Notes under the pieces: model-generated
Seen by the model: the letters and a program-made list of their open reading frames with translations, nothing else
What the model was told of the DNA's origin: nothing
Databases searched by the model: none
Shown here: one piece after another, positions 25,201-38,593 of the stretch
How positions within the stretch are numbered: position 1 is the stretch's first letter
Layout: each line of letters begins with the position of its first letter
From: Sebastes aleutianus
Taxonomy: Eukaryota; Chordata; Actinopteri; Perciformes; Sebastidae
Assembly: GCA_916700875.1 (NCBI GenBank)
Contig: CAKAKS010000066.1
Location: 2,893,742-2,957,741, forward strand
Length of the DNA: 64,000 nucleotides
Direction of reading: 5' to 3'
Made by a program: the position numbers and the translations under genes

Positions 25201-28200
25201 CTCTAGTTCAAATCTATATGTTTTTTTTAGAGACGAATATTCAAACGTTATTTCTGGCCAGTTTTGACCGCCCTAATGTACATCTAAAATAAACATGTGC
25301 TTACAAACAGACAATAAGAATTATATTTTATAGTTTAGGTCACATCTCCTTCCTCCTGCTGCTGATTCAGGCCTGATGATGAATTTTGCCACATCAGAGG
25401 GAAACTTGAAGTTTCCATCTTTTTTGGTGTTGATGATTATTATGCAGGGCTGGATATGAGCAGTGTGTGGTGGTGGTGGTGGTGGTGGTGGTGGTGGTGG
25501 TGGTGGTGGTGGTGGTGGTGATGGGGTGAGGGGAGCGTGAGCAGCAGAGCAATCTGAGAATGATTAGACTCTTGATAGTGATTAGTGAGACTTATGAATA
25601 TGTATTTTCTTATCAAGGACTTGAAATTTCAGCAGCTTTTAAACATCCAACTTTTCTGAGTGTTTCAAGATTGTCACGTTGGGAATATAACTACACTACT
25701 GATTCATACTCTATATCTTTATAGAGTTGTCCTTCTATTGTACTTTCATGTGTTAGTCGTATGTTAGATCCCAATATTGCTGCATTATTTTAATGTGTAT
25801 CTCATTCATATATTCTAAGCATTAAGCTCAAGTGTTGATGTTGTTCGTTGCATCATGTTAACGCTGCATTATTCTATTTCATCTCACACTTTTCTTTGTT
25901 GTATTCCTTTGACCATATGCTGTTTCCATGACCCAGTTTCTCCACATGGAAGCTTTTATAGAGGACATATTGTGAAAAACTCACTGTCTCAGTGCTTGTG
26001 CTCATCCATTTGGGTATCTGGAGTGTCTACCAACCCACAAACTGTGAAATAAGACAACCCAGTTAGTTTTTTTTGTGGGCTGTCTAGATCAGAAAACTTG
26101 TGATTCAACAAGCCAATCAGATTTGGCTCCCATTCCTATGTCACATGCAGGCTCGTTAGAATAAACCGACCACAGCTTGAGAACTACACTGCCTTTGCAA
26201 AGGTGCATCATATTTTTCCTCGCAAGCCAATCAGAACAGACTGGACCTTTCCATTTCTATGATATTTCATATTTACAGTATTTGAGTAATTTCCTGACTA
26301 CGTTAATTAGCCTGGTAACTGTTTGCCAACTGTTTGCCAATTGCCAAAGAAAAAGAAGGTTGTTGGTAAAATGGGAAGATGACGTCTGACTATAGTAGAA
26401 GATGCAGGTTTGTCTCTCTAGTTAGTTAGCTAGTTAGCCGTAGTTATCTAGCCCAAGTTGTTGCATCAGCTAACTGAGGGGTTTTAGTTTATTTTTATTT
26501 CCTCCACCGTAGTTTAGTGTGTTTATTTTCACCATGGCATCTGTGTTTGTGTCGAGCGGTTGCGATCAACGTAGTGAATTACATGAAATCCCACCATCAG
26601 AATTAACACAACACACTGACTGTCTCTCTCACTCGTTCTCTTCTTTACCGTCTCCTCCTGCTGGAGATAAATTAACGGAAAGTAGACGATGCCTTTTTTG
26701 GAGGTTTGCCAGTCTCTAAGAGGTCCGAACGACGGGGAGCGATACAACTCTCAGCCCGAAAGAAAACAAGAGAAAAGTCCCGTTAGAGAACTAAAGGAAT
26801 CTCAGTGCGGCCCGGTGCGGTGTCGGTGCTGGAGCTGAGGAGAGAGCGGCCGGTGCTGGTGGACGGTGAACCTCCAAAATGTCCCGAAACAGCACTTCAA
26901 ACGGTGGACCTCGGCAACAAACATGTCTATCCGTCCTCCGGTGCTCTGTGGCCGGCGTGCGGCGGTGCGGCTCCTCGGTGCAGCAGCAGCCAGACGGCCG
27001 CCTCGCCAGGAGGAGACGGTGAAGAAGAGAGCGAGGGAGAGAGAGTCGGTGTGTTGCGCTGATTCTTGTCTCGTTTGTGGTCTGGTAAACAGTAAATTCA
27101 TCTAAACTGGGTTGAACAACGATGCAGTGTGGTTGCCATGGTGATGAATTACGTCTGACTATTAACCACACCCCCGTTCTCTGTTTGAGAAAGAACTACC
27201 CAAAAAAGTGTGAACCTGAGCATGACGTGTCCCCTTTAAGTTTCATCTTATGTAATTGTTCTTAACCCAGGATGCCATCCATCATGTGAGGCCTGCAGTG
27301 GGGCGGAGCCTCTCTCCTGTACTTCCTGCCACGCCGGCAGCGTCCTGTTGCCCTCGGGTCTCTGCGCTCCCAAATGTCCCCTCGGTTACTATGACAACGG
27401 CCACAGGACGTGTCAGGGTAAGTGGGGCGCTGCATCTCACCTGACTGATAACACTACAGATGTAACTACACACAATCTAGTAGCACCTCTAAAGATTACA
27501 TCTGAGACCTGGCGGTGCTGCAGGAGATCCTTAATGACTTACAGGAGGTGGACGAAATAATAAGAACACTACACAGTACAGTGATTCTGTGGTAAATACA
27601 GCTCATCTCTTGATTTCAGCTGGCCTAATGCAGTTTACTAATGTCCTTTTCCACTTGCTGCATTATATACGTTTGCAGTATTCGTGACTGACGCACCTGC
27701 AGTTGAAGCAGAAACTCTCTGTATTGTTTGTTCTTCTCTAAGTTGCCTTGAAAACACTGAATACAGTGACTGTGAGGCATTTATTCAAGCTGCTACCTGG
27801 TATTCAGATTCATTTGACTTTGGCTTTAGTAACTAAATAGCACTCAGACAGTGCATGCCTCTGCCAAGGCTGCTTAATCACCTAGAAAAATAAGCAGTGT
27901 TTTTTTCATTCAAGTACGTCAAGCTAGTTGATGAGAAAACCTTCACAAATGCTAACTGTCACTAACTTTACATTTTTGCTTTTGTCCCTCGCCTAACTTT
28001 CTACCAAATTACCTTTTAAATATGTTGAGTATTTTTTGAGCTGTCCTGTTAACTATCGGGTAAACAAACAAAATCAAATCAACGCATTCTTGTTGGATGT
28101 AATAATAATAATAATCCTGTAACTGCAGTTTGAAGAGCTGACAGATCATTTGCAAACAAACGTTATGTAATAAAAGTCAGTAACACTTCATTTCACAGGT

Positions 28201-29809
28201 CTGCAAATTTCATGATAATTAGGTGATAATTAGCAAGAAATTTCTTTGGTATTTCTGCCAAATTACCCCAATATATACCTCAAAATGTATAGAAAATGAC
28301 TTTATTATAAACATGATTTAATAATTACATGCTAAAATAGCATATAATGGTTAAAATAGGGCCCTTAGGCTTGAGAAGCGGCTGCTCTTCATCGGAGGTG
28401 GAAAACTAAAAGAAGACACTTCTGATCAGGCACAAATCTCAATCTCAATGTCATGATTCAGGGAGTTTGTTAAGACATTTCAAATAAGTTAATTGCTAAT
28501 TAATATCTATTTCTGGAGACATGGAAATAAAGCATATCAATTAACTTTGTATTCTTTTCCTGGAAATTTATTAAAGGTACTATATGTAACATTTTACATA
28601 TATTAATCACTTTATATTGCTAATGTGTGAACGGATTGTAACGTAACTTAAAAACTGAGACTTTCTCGATTGCCTGTACCAGCCTGCGGACTGATCTATT
28701 CTATGTAGAGGACTTGGGACTGTTTTGCTGAGAAAATCCAAATGGTAAATGGACTTGCATTTATATAGCGCTTTTCTAGTCTTCCAACCACTCAAAGCAC
28801 TTTACACTACATGTCAGCATTCACCCATTCATACACTGATGGCAGAGGCTGCTAAGGTGCCAACTTTGCCCATCAGGATCTAATCTAAATACTCATTCAC
28901 ACACCGATGGCTATGCCTTCGGGAGCATTTTGGGGTTAAGTGTCTTGCTCAAGGACACATCGACATGTGACCCGGAGCAGACGGGGATTGAACCACCGAC
29001 CTTCCGATTGGTGGACAACCTGCTGAGCCACAGCCGCCCCATTGAATCCATTGGTTGCTTTGTAAGATTAGCTGAAAAAATACTTTTTGTAGCTAGTTAG
29101 TATCATGGAGCCAATGGTCCAAATGAACTATAGGAACATTACAGAACAATATGTAATGGATAATGCCCGACGATGAGGTGGGATGTCAGGATGCTGACTG
29201 CAGTTCACTTAACGGCCGCAGGTGTCATTAATAACAAGGCTTTTCTGAAAGTTACATACAATACCTTTAAATAAATTACCAGCTATTGGGAAATAGCAGA
29301 ATATATTATTTAATAATGTTTATAACAAAGTAATTTTTGATAAATTTTGAGGTAAATATTGGGGTAACTTGGCAGTAGTTCCAAAGAAATTACAAACAGG
29401 TTACTTGCTAATTATCATCTAATTACCATGAAATTTGCCGACCTGTAAAATGAAGTGTTACCTAAAAGTGACAGAAATCATGACGACAAATTTAAAACCT
29501 GATAAAACCACATTGTGTTCAGCAGGTTATGTAGACCATGTTGGAGTCCAACGAAGTCACATCCAGCTGGTTATTTGATTGACAAGCAGGTGTAATAACA
29601 TGCTCTCCCCTCTGACCTTGAATCTAACCTGACCTCCACGTCGCCCTCTTTGTCTCCGGCAGCGTGTGACAGCCAGTGCCTGACGTGTGACATGACCGGT
29701 GTTTGCACGTCCTGCCGCGGCCCGGCCAAGGTGCTGCTGTTCGGGGAATGCCAATACGACAGCTGCGCCCATCAGTACTACCTCAATGCCACGACCCGGG
29801 CCTGCAGAG

Positions 29810-29857
<48 letters not shown>

Positions 29858-32080
29858 GTGGTTCAGGGAGGCTGAGGGGAAACACTGGATTAATGATGAG
29901 GATATGTAGTGCGCCCTTTATGATATTCATAAATTACTCTCCATCCATATTGCATGTAGTGCAGTGTGCTACATTGAGTTTATAGGGTCCATTGATCAAG
30001 TAATAAACTGTGGGACCAGATATGCAAATCCTAAACAATGTGTGTGCATTTTAACTCCGTATTAAATCTTCCAGTGTGCAGAGAAGTTGATGAATGAGCC
30101 TCAGAGGATTCACGTCCAGACTGAATAACTTGTCCTTTTTTCACTCCGCATGCAATAACTCTGTTTAATTACCCACTAACCAGCCCAGACCGCATCCCGT
30201 CAAACTGAATCCCACTCCGCTTTATCGCCAACTCACAATATAAGACGTGTGGAAATATGTTTTGCTTCTATTTTCCTTTATGCTTATCTCAAAGAGGAAC
30301 GACTAGATGGGATTTAGGTTGAGAATGCCAACAGCTCAACTGTGTTGTCACACTGGCTTAACACAGATATCCACTTTAATTCACAGAAAGCCGTTTCATG
30401 TGAAGCTTACTTCCCACAAACGTCACCTCGCAGACTTCCCTTTATCAGCGATTTGGTTCAGTGTAATGAGATTTTTCCAGGTATCAGAGGACCCAAAGGA
30501 GCCGGCCCCTGAGGTGGAATCACCACCTCCCATGCAGGATTAGAAAGCTAAGCTAACTGCTAGTGGCTAGATACACAGCTAACGGTGCCTCCCACCTTTC
30601 GACAGGTGGTTTTAGCCATCCGGCCCATGACGACGCTGTGTTTATCCCCCCAGCTAGCCGCTACCTGGATAATCCACTCAACCCTGGATGAACCCAGAGC
30701 GCTAGAAAGCAGCGCTGCTCTCTGAAAAGTAAAGGAGCTTTGAGCTACCTTTGGGAGCTTTCAGCTCGCAGCCACAGGGGAAAGTTGCCTGAGAGAATCT
30801 CTTATAAACCCGTCAGCACTTCTACCAACAATGTTTCATTCATCAGAGATCTTTTTCTAGGGAGGAACCCCTAATTTACCTCTTGGCTCCCTTTGGATCC
30901 TCCGAAAACCCCCTGTGGGAGCCTCCGTTTCTTTTATTCCCACAGTAGATTTATACTCTCCCACTGTCGTGTAAGAAAGTAAAACATAGAAGGCAAAGAG
31001 TTAAACTGTAAGATGTGTCACTACTTCTCATGTAAGCTTTAACATCAACAAAATTAGGAGAAATATGTAATAACTTTAACGTGATTTTACCAGCAGGAGG
31101 ATGATCATCATTTTTAATCTCACCTGCACAACTTGTTTTCTTTTGTTGTTGTATTTCTGCTGCTTTATTTTATTGTGCAAACTCAAATAAATAAGTACAG
31201 AAATGTTGAATTTACAGTAAGATCTAAATATGGATCGTAGTTTTCTTTTCCTCGCCATGTGACTCAGAAAAAGAATTATATTCTGCATTATATTATACAG
31301 AATATACACTTGTAATGCTTAATATATAATTATAACACTGACAAGTCAAAGAGTCTACAGCCAGGCTAGTATGGAGGACGGAACCTTACAAAATCTAAAA
31401 TAAACAAATAAATAAATTAATAAATTAAGAAAGAAATTAAGAAAGAAATTAAGAAAGAAATAAAGAAATAAAGAAATAATGTCATTAAATATAGCAAAAA
31501 TAAAATAAAAAATAAATATAGTCATGAATTAATTGATAAAATGTGACATAAATTGATATTTCTGTTCTAATTTGCTTCTTTGTTTATTTATCTTTGTATT
31601 AATTTCTGTTTAATTTTCCCTTTTATTTATTTTTATAAAAAATGTTTTGTTTTTTTTGCTTTTATGTTTTTGTTATAACAAAAAAAATACGTTTGACATA
31701 TTTATTCATTTATCGAGTCATTTATTTATTTATTTATTTATCGTCCTCCAAACTAGCCTGGCTGTATAGACTCTTTGACTTGTCAGTGTTATTATTATAC
31801 GTTTTGCATTACAAGGGTACTTTCTGTATAATATAATGGCCCCCTGGTTTCCTCTGTAATGGCTGAGAATGGCTGAGAATCTCTTCTTTACTTTTAATAC
31901 AAACCTGGAAGCTCACACAAACACACGGAGAGTTTAATTTGTCCTAATTGTGTTTAATTCTCTTGTCAATATTAATGGAGCAGAGCACAAACACAACAGA
32001 TGTGCAGGTGATACGAGAGAGAAAGGGGGAAAAACACAAATAGGTTTAGAACAAATCCTCTGCTGAAAAGAATTTATTAA

Positions 32081-32114
<34 letters not shown>

Positions 32115-33949
32115 CCTCTCTCTCTTCTGTTCTGCTCTCACCTTTTGCTTTCGCCTTCAAAATCCCCTCACTTCTAATCTCAACGTCCCTGCACACACAA
32201 ACACAAACACAAACACAAACACTCCTCCTCCTCCTCCTCCTCCTCCTCCTCCTCCTCCTCCTCCTCCTCCTCCTGCGCTGCCTCCCATCCTGTTTCCAGA
32301 GTGCGACTGGAGCTGTAACGCCTGCAAAGGCCCTCTGCGGACAGACTGCCTGCTGTGCATGGAGGGACACGTGTTGCAGGATGGAGTGTGCACCCAGGGG
32401 TGCTCCCCAGGCTCCTATCAGGACGGAGACAAATGCCTCGGTCAGTCCACCAAACAGCAGATAAGATAAACATCACACAACAGAGGGATAAATACATGCA
32501 GCTACAATCAGCTGCATGTATTTATCCTTATTTTGCACTGTTTTTCCATTATCTTTGTGTCAACTTGAAATTGTTTTTTTATCATCTATTTCTTATTGAA
32601 GCAGTTAATCAACAGCAGGAGACCCACAAGGTTCCTTAAGAGACCCCTTTACAAGTCTGAACTCTGATGGTGTTTGTTTCTGTGAATCTTTTAACAAGTG
32701 GTTGGTTGTTCAGGTCGAATTTGTCTTGTGAGGAACCTTAAAGGTTGTGTCCACACTAACATGCTATTTAGTACGCTAAAACAGTATGTGACATTTTTTA
32801 ATATGTCTTCAACCTTAGTATTTAACTAAATAGTATACCATTTTGAGTGAAATATTACAGTATGCAAACACTAGACGCTACGGCGTCATAAATACCTCAC
32901 AATGCAATGCGGTAGCGACAACAACGTTCATAACAGACAATGGCGGACAGCTCTGTAACGTTAATGTCCAAAGCATCCGTCCTCTCCACGCTTCCCGTTC
33001 ATTGTCTACGTAAGCAGCCATGCAATGCATTCTGGTAGCGTGGCGTAGTTTTCTTTTCCTCGCCATGTGACTCAGAAAAAAATGTATATTCTGCATTATA
33101 TTATACAGAATATACACTTGTAGACGGGGCGTTACGTTGGCCGCTCCTCATTTGCAGAAAGTTGAGGTCTAGTGTACTTTATGCAAATCAGGGGGGGTCC
33201 GGCGCGACTCGCCACCTCTGGAAACTCCCGAGAAACTTTTAAACTAACTGTTGTCGATCTGAAATAAAGACAGATTCAGCGACTGCATGGCTTATTTCTC
33301 ACATAGAATGTTTTCAGAAACACATTTCAGTGAACTATTTTCGTGATATAAGAAGAGAAGCAAGTTTCCAAACGAGCCGCCATGCTGGTTCCGGTTTCAA
33401 AGCTGGGAGCAGCAGCCCACGAGGGAAAGCATTCGTCCAATCAGGTGCCTCGTGTCTAGTGGCAGCCCATCAAGCGTCCAATGCTGGGAAGCATTTAGAC
33501 TTTATGATTCTCAGAAATCATTGTTCGGTCACATAAGGTTGGCACGAGTTACCGTGGTTATGCGTCTCCAACCGGCAAGGAGGCTCTCAGGAAGTGAGGA
33601 CGTAATTACAGCTCAGTGCGTCTGAAAAGATCCATACTACTGTTTCTTGCTGAACGATAGTACACATGTTGGGTATGTTGTGCATAGTATGAGATTTCTG
33701 ATGCAGCCAAAGTCCTTTACAGCTCTTCTATAATCATAATAATAGAATAATAATATATTTAACACATGCAAAATGTTCTGAAGGTCAAATCTTCATCATC
33801 AAAATCTAAACAGAAAACTAGGAATGAAGTAAATGCGCATTTTGGATTTTGAAAATATTTCAAAAAGCTTATTTCTTCTGACTAAGTCGTTCCCTTTGAA
33901 GCCACAACTTCATGTCACTTGGATGTCACTTTGGATTGTGTTTAATGCT

Positions 33950-34000
<51 letters not shown>

Positions 34001-37000
34001 TACCAGGCTGTGATGATCACTGTGTGGAGTGTCGGGGTCCAGGACAGTGCCAGCAGTGTCAGCCTCCCTACGCCACCCTGCAGGGTCAATGTGTGCTCGA
34101 CTGTGGCAGAAACTACTTCCTGGACGCCTCCTCGCAAATCTGCAAACGTAAGACTTTGTTGAATACAATCCTTTTCTTAAATCTCTCATATTTTTACCTA
34201 TTTAAGGAGTCAAAAGAGGGTATCTGTGCAAGGTCAGTATATCAGTTTAGCTTAAAATTGAGAAATAAAAAAACGGTTTGGAATCCTTCAAGTGTCTTTT
34301 AGGGAAATGAAGGTTAAAGAATCATTGTGTCCGACACATTAAGAATTTATTTTTAGTAAAAATGTGAGAATGGAAGTATGAAAAAGGCGTCGTGTGGTTT
34401 GCAAAATACCAGCACAAAGAAAGTAATTGAATGAAAAGGTGTACGCGCTTTCAATACATTCCCTCTAACACTCCACTTATCTACGTCTTCTTTAGCGTGC
34501 TCGTCCGACTGCGTGCTGTGTGACGGGGTCGGACGCTGCCGTGCTTGTCGTGACCAAACCTTCCTCATGGAGGGATACTGCACGCCTGACTGTGGACACG
34601 GATTCTACGCCGACCAGAAGACCAGGACCTGCCACGGTAAAGACATTTATGACTATCAAAACTGCCTACTCTTACTTAAAGTTACTACGAGGAACTTTAA
34701 TTTAGTGTTGATTTTGGCGGTCCCTGTGGACAAAAAGGGTAGTGTTTCCGTGTACCAGATTCTCTTTAGAAAACCTCTCATTTTACTGCAGCAGGGTCTG
34801 ACAGTCTGCCCCGCTCAGTCCTAGTTCTGGTTCTCTCGTGCCTCCCTTCTCTCCAGCGGGCCCAGAAATACGGCCCGGGCACTGATGCTCTCGTTTCTTA
34901 TGTAGGTCATAGAGAGGCATCAGTATTAAACTGAGACTGTTTCATAACCAGTCTAAAGTTCCTCACAGTAACTTTAAGGAACTAACACTTGTACTTTAAG
35001 GTCTTTAAGGTCTTTATTTTGAAAGTATGAACTTACCGTGTTGCAGGTCTGTGCCAGTGACAGGTTACATGCAGTGGGCATGTTCTTTGGCTGGACTGCA
35101 GAGGGCCAGACCTACAAAAGCAAAAGTCTGTCACTGAGTGATTGACTGAGTGATGAAGTTACACAATTGGTCGGCCGAGTGTTTGAGTTTCCTCATTGAC
35201 CGTTGCTCTTTCAAAAGGAAAAGTGGGGAACAGTCCTTTGTTTAAGTTTCCAGGGGAGCGTGTCATGATGGGAGTGTTGTGGCGAGTTGGAGAAGGTCTA
35301 CATTTGCATAAAGTTGAAAAATCTCAACTTTATGCAAATGAGACCATCCAGCGCGACGCAGGAGTAGATTTTGGTGGATTGTTTAGACGGAATAACAGAA
35401 AGTTTACGAGCAGGCCGCAGTGTTGTTTCCTGTTTGAAACATCAAGCAGAAAACCAGGAACCAATCAGGTGCATTCGACGTCACCGCTTGAACGGCCAGT
35501 TGAGTGGATCAGCGTGTCCCCTAGTGTCCTTGCCGGACCTGGTGGACATGTAGCGCTGGATTTAACACTATAGACATGACCACTGACTATCTGTGTAACA
35601 ATTTAGCCACAAATTCACAGACTGACCGTACACGGTCCAGACATATCCTCGGTTTTGACCGAGTCTTGTTTAGTGAAAGAACTTGGTTTAAAAATTTGTT
35701 TTGCTAAAGTGCAAATCAAACAGCTTGAAGCTGTCATTTCTTCAGCCTCCATCTGGCTGCTGAACTCTAATGTTAAATTAGTTGGTGCAATAGAGCAATG
35801 TGCAATAAACACTCAAGCATTTTAGCACTTAGCACATTTGCACTCTATTTCTACAGTTTCGTTTTTTATGTAACACCACGGGAAGACATATTTCCATTAA
35901 GGGACAATAAAACTTACTCTACTCTACTAAAACAAAATGCTGCACATGTTTTGCACCGTACAAATCATGCGACGTTGCATGAAACATTCAATAAATGTTA
36001 ATATCCGCCTCATAGTCCACCGTGGTGGCGAGGGCATTTTTATTGCATGCAAATTAAATCAAGAAAGCCACATAAATAATGCAAGTTAACCTTAAGACGT
36101 ACATCACGTGCATCACATAAAAACAAATCCACATGGCTGGTTGCTAGGCAACAGGCTGGTTAACCAAGCTAACAGAGAAATCCCACAGCCTGATGCTGCG
36201 TGAGGTGAAGTTGTTAAATGTTAATGTCCCTCCAAAGCTGCAGCTCGTGTAGTGAGATACTGTATGTGTGCTGCTCTGGTTGTCTAATTAATTTAATAGC
36301 AACATTTATACGATCGTCGCTGATTCACAATTTATCTAGAACAAGTCACCTGATGCTGAGATCCACATGGTGCCAACATAGGAACCAACAACAAGTACAG
36401 TACAATTATCCAGTTTAGTTTTCTAACTGTGATGAAGGAGTTTTTATCCTGATGGACGAGTTCGTCCTCTGCAATACAGAGGTCAGGTAGTTACTGTTCT
36501 CTCACGTCTGACAGGCTGATTAATAGGGCTTTACTGAATAGTTAGAAGCTTTATTCATAACGTTAACATTCAAATTCTATTTCCTTTTTTTTGCATGTCT
36601 ACTCATCGTGTTTAAAACCAGTATTTCTGCACATTTGCAGATAACGATCAGGCTACACTAATATTATTAGTATTATACTATTTGTAGAATTAGATTCCAG
36701 TGGTGGCTGCACAGGATTGTTTCAGACTTGTGTGATCCAAACTTTTACAATAACTCCAAAGTGTTGTCCAAAAGTCAACATGCATTGATAAAAGATAGAT
36801 ATAATAATTTCCAAAATTCACATGTTTTTATCTAACGAAATATTCTGCTTCAATCCATATTTGTTGGTGTTTAGCCTTTCAAAAACAACATGTTTGCTGT
36901 CCCACTCGCCACACACAAGTTATATTAAATAAAGAAAGTTTATTCAAATTGAGGATTTTAAAATAATAATAGTAGAAAATATGATGACAGACATTCAAAG

Positions 37001-38558
37001 CTTCATTCAAAAATCTCAATAGAAGCTTCGAATGCAAAAAAAAAAAGACATTCGGTACAGCCCTACGAATTTCCGAGCTGTCAATCACACATAAAAGGCA
37101 ACTCCTTAGAGAGACCTGAATTTCATATTTGGGAACTTTACTGGTCTGTGACAAAAAAAACATTTGGCCTTCGAGTAACGTAAATTTGCAGAGACTCTCT
37201 CTAGAGCCAGTTTTTGGTTTGTCCGTTCTGGGCTACTGTAGAAACATGTCGGACTCCGTGAAGACGACCCGCTCCAAAGAACGTATATTGCCAAGAAGTG
37301 AAAGTCAATTGGTTGTTCCATTGCAACATCAGCGCCACAAAAGTAAAACAAAATAATTTCTATTCTTTTGTCATATTCTACCGAAATGTTCTGTGTTGAA
37401 CAATAAAAATATTATAAATATAATAAGGGTTTTCAGTCCAAAATGGCGGCAGCATCTGTTGTCAAAAAACACCAGAGATTCATCTCTTTGCTTCGTTACT
37501 CTTTGCCCGCTCTCTATGTAGAAATAACAGCTCATTCTAAGCAAACGAAAACACAATGATTCTTAGTCACCTGATGAATATAAATCAAGTATTCACTCTC
37601 CGTTTTGTCTCCACAAACTCCTGAAGCTAAAAGGATTTTGACTGATTCATTGTTCGAATAGAAAATATCATAAATGAGCTTTAAAAACAGGCCTCAACCC
37701 TTACAGTAGGCCCTTGCAGGTCAGAGCTGAAGACAACTTATAAAAGACTTACATGACAAAAGATGCAGTTATTGAAGGTCACTATGGTGACGTAGTAAAA
37801 GTGTATCTCAGCTCTGTTGCTCCTCTTTAAAACGAGCCCGGTTAAAATCAGGTTCTCAGAAATGTTGTAGGAACAGACTACCAACATTAACCGCCTGACA
37901 TTAGGAGTTTCCTGTTGGTAAAAAACTAATTGGTTCTCCTGAATAACACTGAAAATAGCATTGTCTGCAGAGTCAGGTCGTTAGAGGAGTACTTTTATTT
38001 TTGGGGCTGTTATGTTCGAACAGTGCTTGTTAACCTGCAGGCGGAGACGCCGAGGCCCGCGGGGTCACGCTGTGCTTGTGAGATGATTCATGAAATTTGA
38101 CAAAGCATAATTGTAATAGAGGACTATATTATCATGCGCCCTTTTGTGATAAATGCTTTTCTTCTTGTGGAATAATGAACATTTTTCAGCCTCCAGGCTT
38201 CAACTGATCCACTAGTTAATCAAGTGAAATAGCCTGCAACCAAATTAGTTTTTTTGTGTTGTAGTATTATTATTTTTTTTTCTCATTTTTGCCAGCCAGG
38301 AAAAAAAAGTTATAAAGTATAGCGTTTTTAAATTATAGACTTATTCTCACTCGTGAGTTTAATTACATGGTCGAAAGTTAGAGATTTCAGAGTGCCTATT
38401 GGCATCATTAGAGGAGAGATAATGAGATTACAACGTGGCCTCTCGAAAGAGCTGATCTTTAAAAAGTTCCCCAACAAAGTCAGTTCCAATTAAAGCCGAC
38501 TTCTAAAATGCCACGCCAAGACCGAGATGTCTCGCTCGTATTTCATCCGCCGTTTCTG

Positions 38559-38593
<35 letters not shown>

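Larger units (their letters stand above)
23697..27270. other. Intron C-D
   Basis: It contains an AGGGCTGTCAA-family copy (24531-25203), an attached shared flank (25204-25322), a GGT microsatellite (25469-25520) and a palindromic GC-rich mobile element (26528-27150) whose TTAA end reaches 27239. 23.7-24.5 and 25.6-26.4 kb are plain intron. Confidence 0.7.
28186..29462. mobile_element. Outer inverted-repeat element of a three-level nest
   Basis: The ends GTAACACTTCATTTCACAGG and CCTGTAAAATGAAGTGTTAC, followed inward by matching GGTGATAATTAGCAAG and CTTGCTAATTATCATC, define arms of about 95-120 bp in inverted orientation. The interior is occupied mainly by a TTAA element. Confidence 0.85.
27418..29662. 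other. Intron D-E
   Basis: Most of this intron is a three-level nest: an outer inverted repeat (28186-29462), a TTAA element inside it (28571-29270) and a tRNA-derived SINE inside that (28741-29040). 27418-28185 and 29463-29662 show nothing special. Confidence 0.75.
29810..32299. other. Intron E-F
   Basis: It opens with a CA repeat. A GC-moderate block (about 30470-30960) looks like a dispersed repeat of uncertain type. A long inverted repeat with an AT-rich loop spans 31277-31839. The 3' end has CT (32085-32124), CAAACA (32196-32220) and CTC (32222-32274) simple repeats. Confidence 0.65.
32441..34006. other. Intron F-G
   Basis: About 950 of its 1566 bp is an inverted-repeat element with internal insertions (32757-33712). 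The TG microsatellite (33953-33999) closes the intron. The remainder shows no feature. Confidence 0.7.

Noticed and set aside
26802..27171. GC-rich overlapping open frames that might be a first exon or CpG island promoter
   Set aside because: Sequence lies in the centre and arm of a palindromic mobile element with a TTAA end; no splice-compatible coding signal.
35301..35340. MicroRNA precursor
   Set aside because: The stem is 17 bp with a 6-base loop, too short for a pre-miRNA, and it recurs as the centre of a repeat.
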